Below, one piece after another: positions 13,880 to 14,472 of a DNA stretch of 14,472 bases. A program made the translations under genes and the position numbers. Within the stretch, counting starts at the first letter, position 1. Each line of letters opens with the position of its first letter. The stretch covers positions 1 to 14,472 of the forward strand of contig JADGHK010000018.1 of the NCBI GenBank assembly GCA_019686145.1, written 5' to 3'. Under the pieces are notes generated by a model, which saw only the letters and a program-made list of their open reading frames with translations, ran no database searches and was not told the DNA's origin. The DNA comes from Bryobacteraceae bacterium (GTDB taxonomy: Bacteria; Acidobacteriota; Terriglobia; Bryobacterales; Bryobacteraceae).

Positions 13880-14308
13880 CTAGACCGCCAGGGGCACCGG
13901 CTTCTGTGCCTGATGCGGATGCTTGTCGCCCGGATAAACCTTCAGCTTGCGGTACATGTGCTTGCCAAGCTTTGTTTTCGGAAGCATTCCCCAGACCGCC
14001 TCTTCGATCATCCGTACCGGCCGTGCTTCACGCATCTTGCGGGCCGTCGTTTCTTTGAGTCCGCCCGGATAGCCGGAGTGACGGCGGTACACCTTCTGAT
14101 CTTCCTTCTTACCTGTCAGCCGCACCTTTGCGGCATTCACAACAATGACATGATCCCCCGTGTCCAAAAACGGGGTATAGGAAGGCTTGTGCTTTCCCAT
14201 TAATAGCATCGCCGCCTTGCTGGCGACCCGCCCGAGCACAGCGCCCTCGGCATCAATTACATGCCAGGATCGCTTGATTTCGCTCGCTGACGGAAATTCG
14301 GTGTTCAT
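13880..14308 (-). CDS. rplM: 50S ribosomal protein L13
   Basis: The 142-residue protein has the usual length and motifs: RSWHVIDAEGAVLGRVASKA, HKPSYTPFLDTGDHVIVVNA, HSGYPGGLKETTARKM, AVWGMLPKTKLGKHMYRKL and KVYPGDKHPHQAQKP. The ATG at 14306-14308 follows GGAGAAGG with 7 bases between. It is an early assembly protein of the 50S subunit and first gene of the minus-strand translation cluster. A good promoter lies about 40 bases upstream. Confidence 0.97.
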   Translation of the reverse strand: MNTEFPSASEIKRSWHVIDAEGAVLGRVASKAAMLLMGKHKPSYTPFLDTGDHVIVVNAAKVRLTGKKEDQKVYRRHSGYPGGLKETTARKMREARPVRMIEEAVWGMLPKTKLGKHMYRKLKVYPGDKHPHQAQKPVPLAV

Positions 14309-14344
14309 GGACAGACCTTCTCCGTTCGAGTCTACAAAACTCTA

Positions 14345-14373
14345 AGCGTACCGAACAGGGCACGCCTTGTCAA
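14345..14373 (-). promoter_or_regulatory. Sigma70-type promoter of rplM-rpsI
   Basis: On the minus strand, a perfect TTGACA (14368-14373) is followed after exactly 17 bases by TACGCT (14345-14350). The -10 element is a moderate match, and TAGAGT just downstream is an alternative. The predicted start leaves a leader of about 30 bases before the rplM ATG. The remaining bases to the window end (14374-14472) show no gene. Confidence 0.65.
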
Positions 14374-14472
14374 TGACTTGACGGTCGTTTCAGCGCGATC
14401 GAATTCCCGCGGTTCTGGCGGTTTCCGATCGGGGCTTTGCCTCCTGCCCTGCCGCCACACAACCCCTTACCT

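Noticed and set aside
1..14472. CRISPR array, tRNA genes, insertion sequences, attachment sites
   Set aside because: No regularly spaced repeats, cloverleaf, transposase or flanking terminal repeats were found on reading both strands.

Overview
This is a chromosomal window of fairly high GC from a diderm bacterium. The RNase P RNA is of the bacterial A type, there are OmpA and outer-membrane barrel features, and the genes cover DNA repair, translation and secreted TPR proteins. The mix of secreted TPR/helical proteins, a PKD/Ig-rich outer-membrane protein, a LarA-type racemase and a D-aminoacylase suggests a soil Acidobacteriota-like organism. That placement is an inference from general resemblance, not from a search. 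I see no CRISPR array, tRNA, insertion sequence, prophage or sign of recent transfer.

Left part (1-3613): the end of uvrA (+) meets a four-helix membrane protein gene (-) head-on. A three-gene plus-strand operon follows: a secreted TPR protein, then two small secreted helical proteins that look like diverged copies of each other. The first two genes overlap by 4 bases and the last two nearly abut. A hairpin lies between this operon and the convergent large gene to its right.

Middle (3614-10130): a 925-residue minus-strand protein has an unusual domain order: OmpA-type peptidoglycan-binding domain, coiled coil, predicted 12-strand beta barrel, PKD, three Ig-like repeats, PKD. This order resembles the intimin/invasin (type Ve, inverse autotransporter) plan, with OmpA in the place of LysM, and it is the best candidate here for something undescribed. 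Next come the RNase P RNA gene (+), a LarA-family Ni-pincer racemase gene (-) that ends only a few bases from rnpB, a putative 33-residue membrane microprotein (+), and an exported D-aminoacylase-family amidohydrolase (+) whose bridging-Cys position is Asp.

Right part (10131-14472): the conserved translation cluster rplM-rpsI-rpsB-tsf-pyrH-frr, all on the minus strand. It is driven at least in part by a good sigma70-type promoter upstream of rplM. Strong hairpins separate rpsI/rpsB, rpsB/tsf and tsf/pyrH, so the cluster is probably several transcription units or is tuned by partial termination or processing. An intrinsic terminator closes the cluster after frr. Several genes here use GTG or TTG starts.
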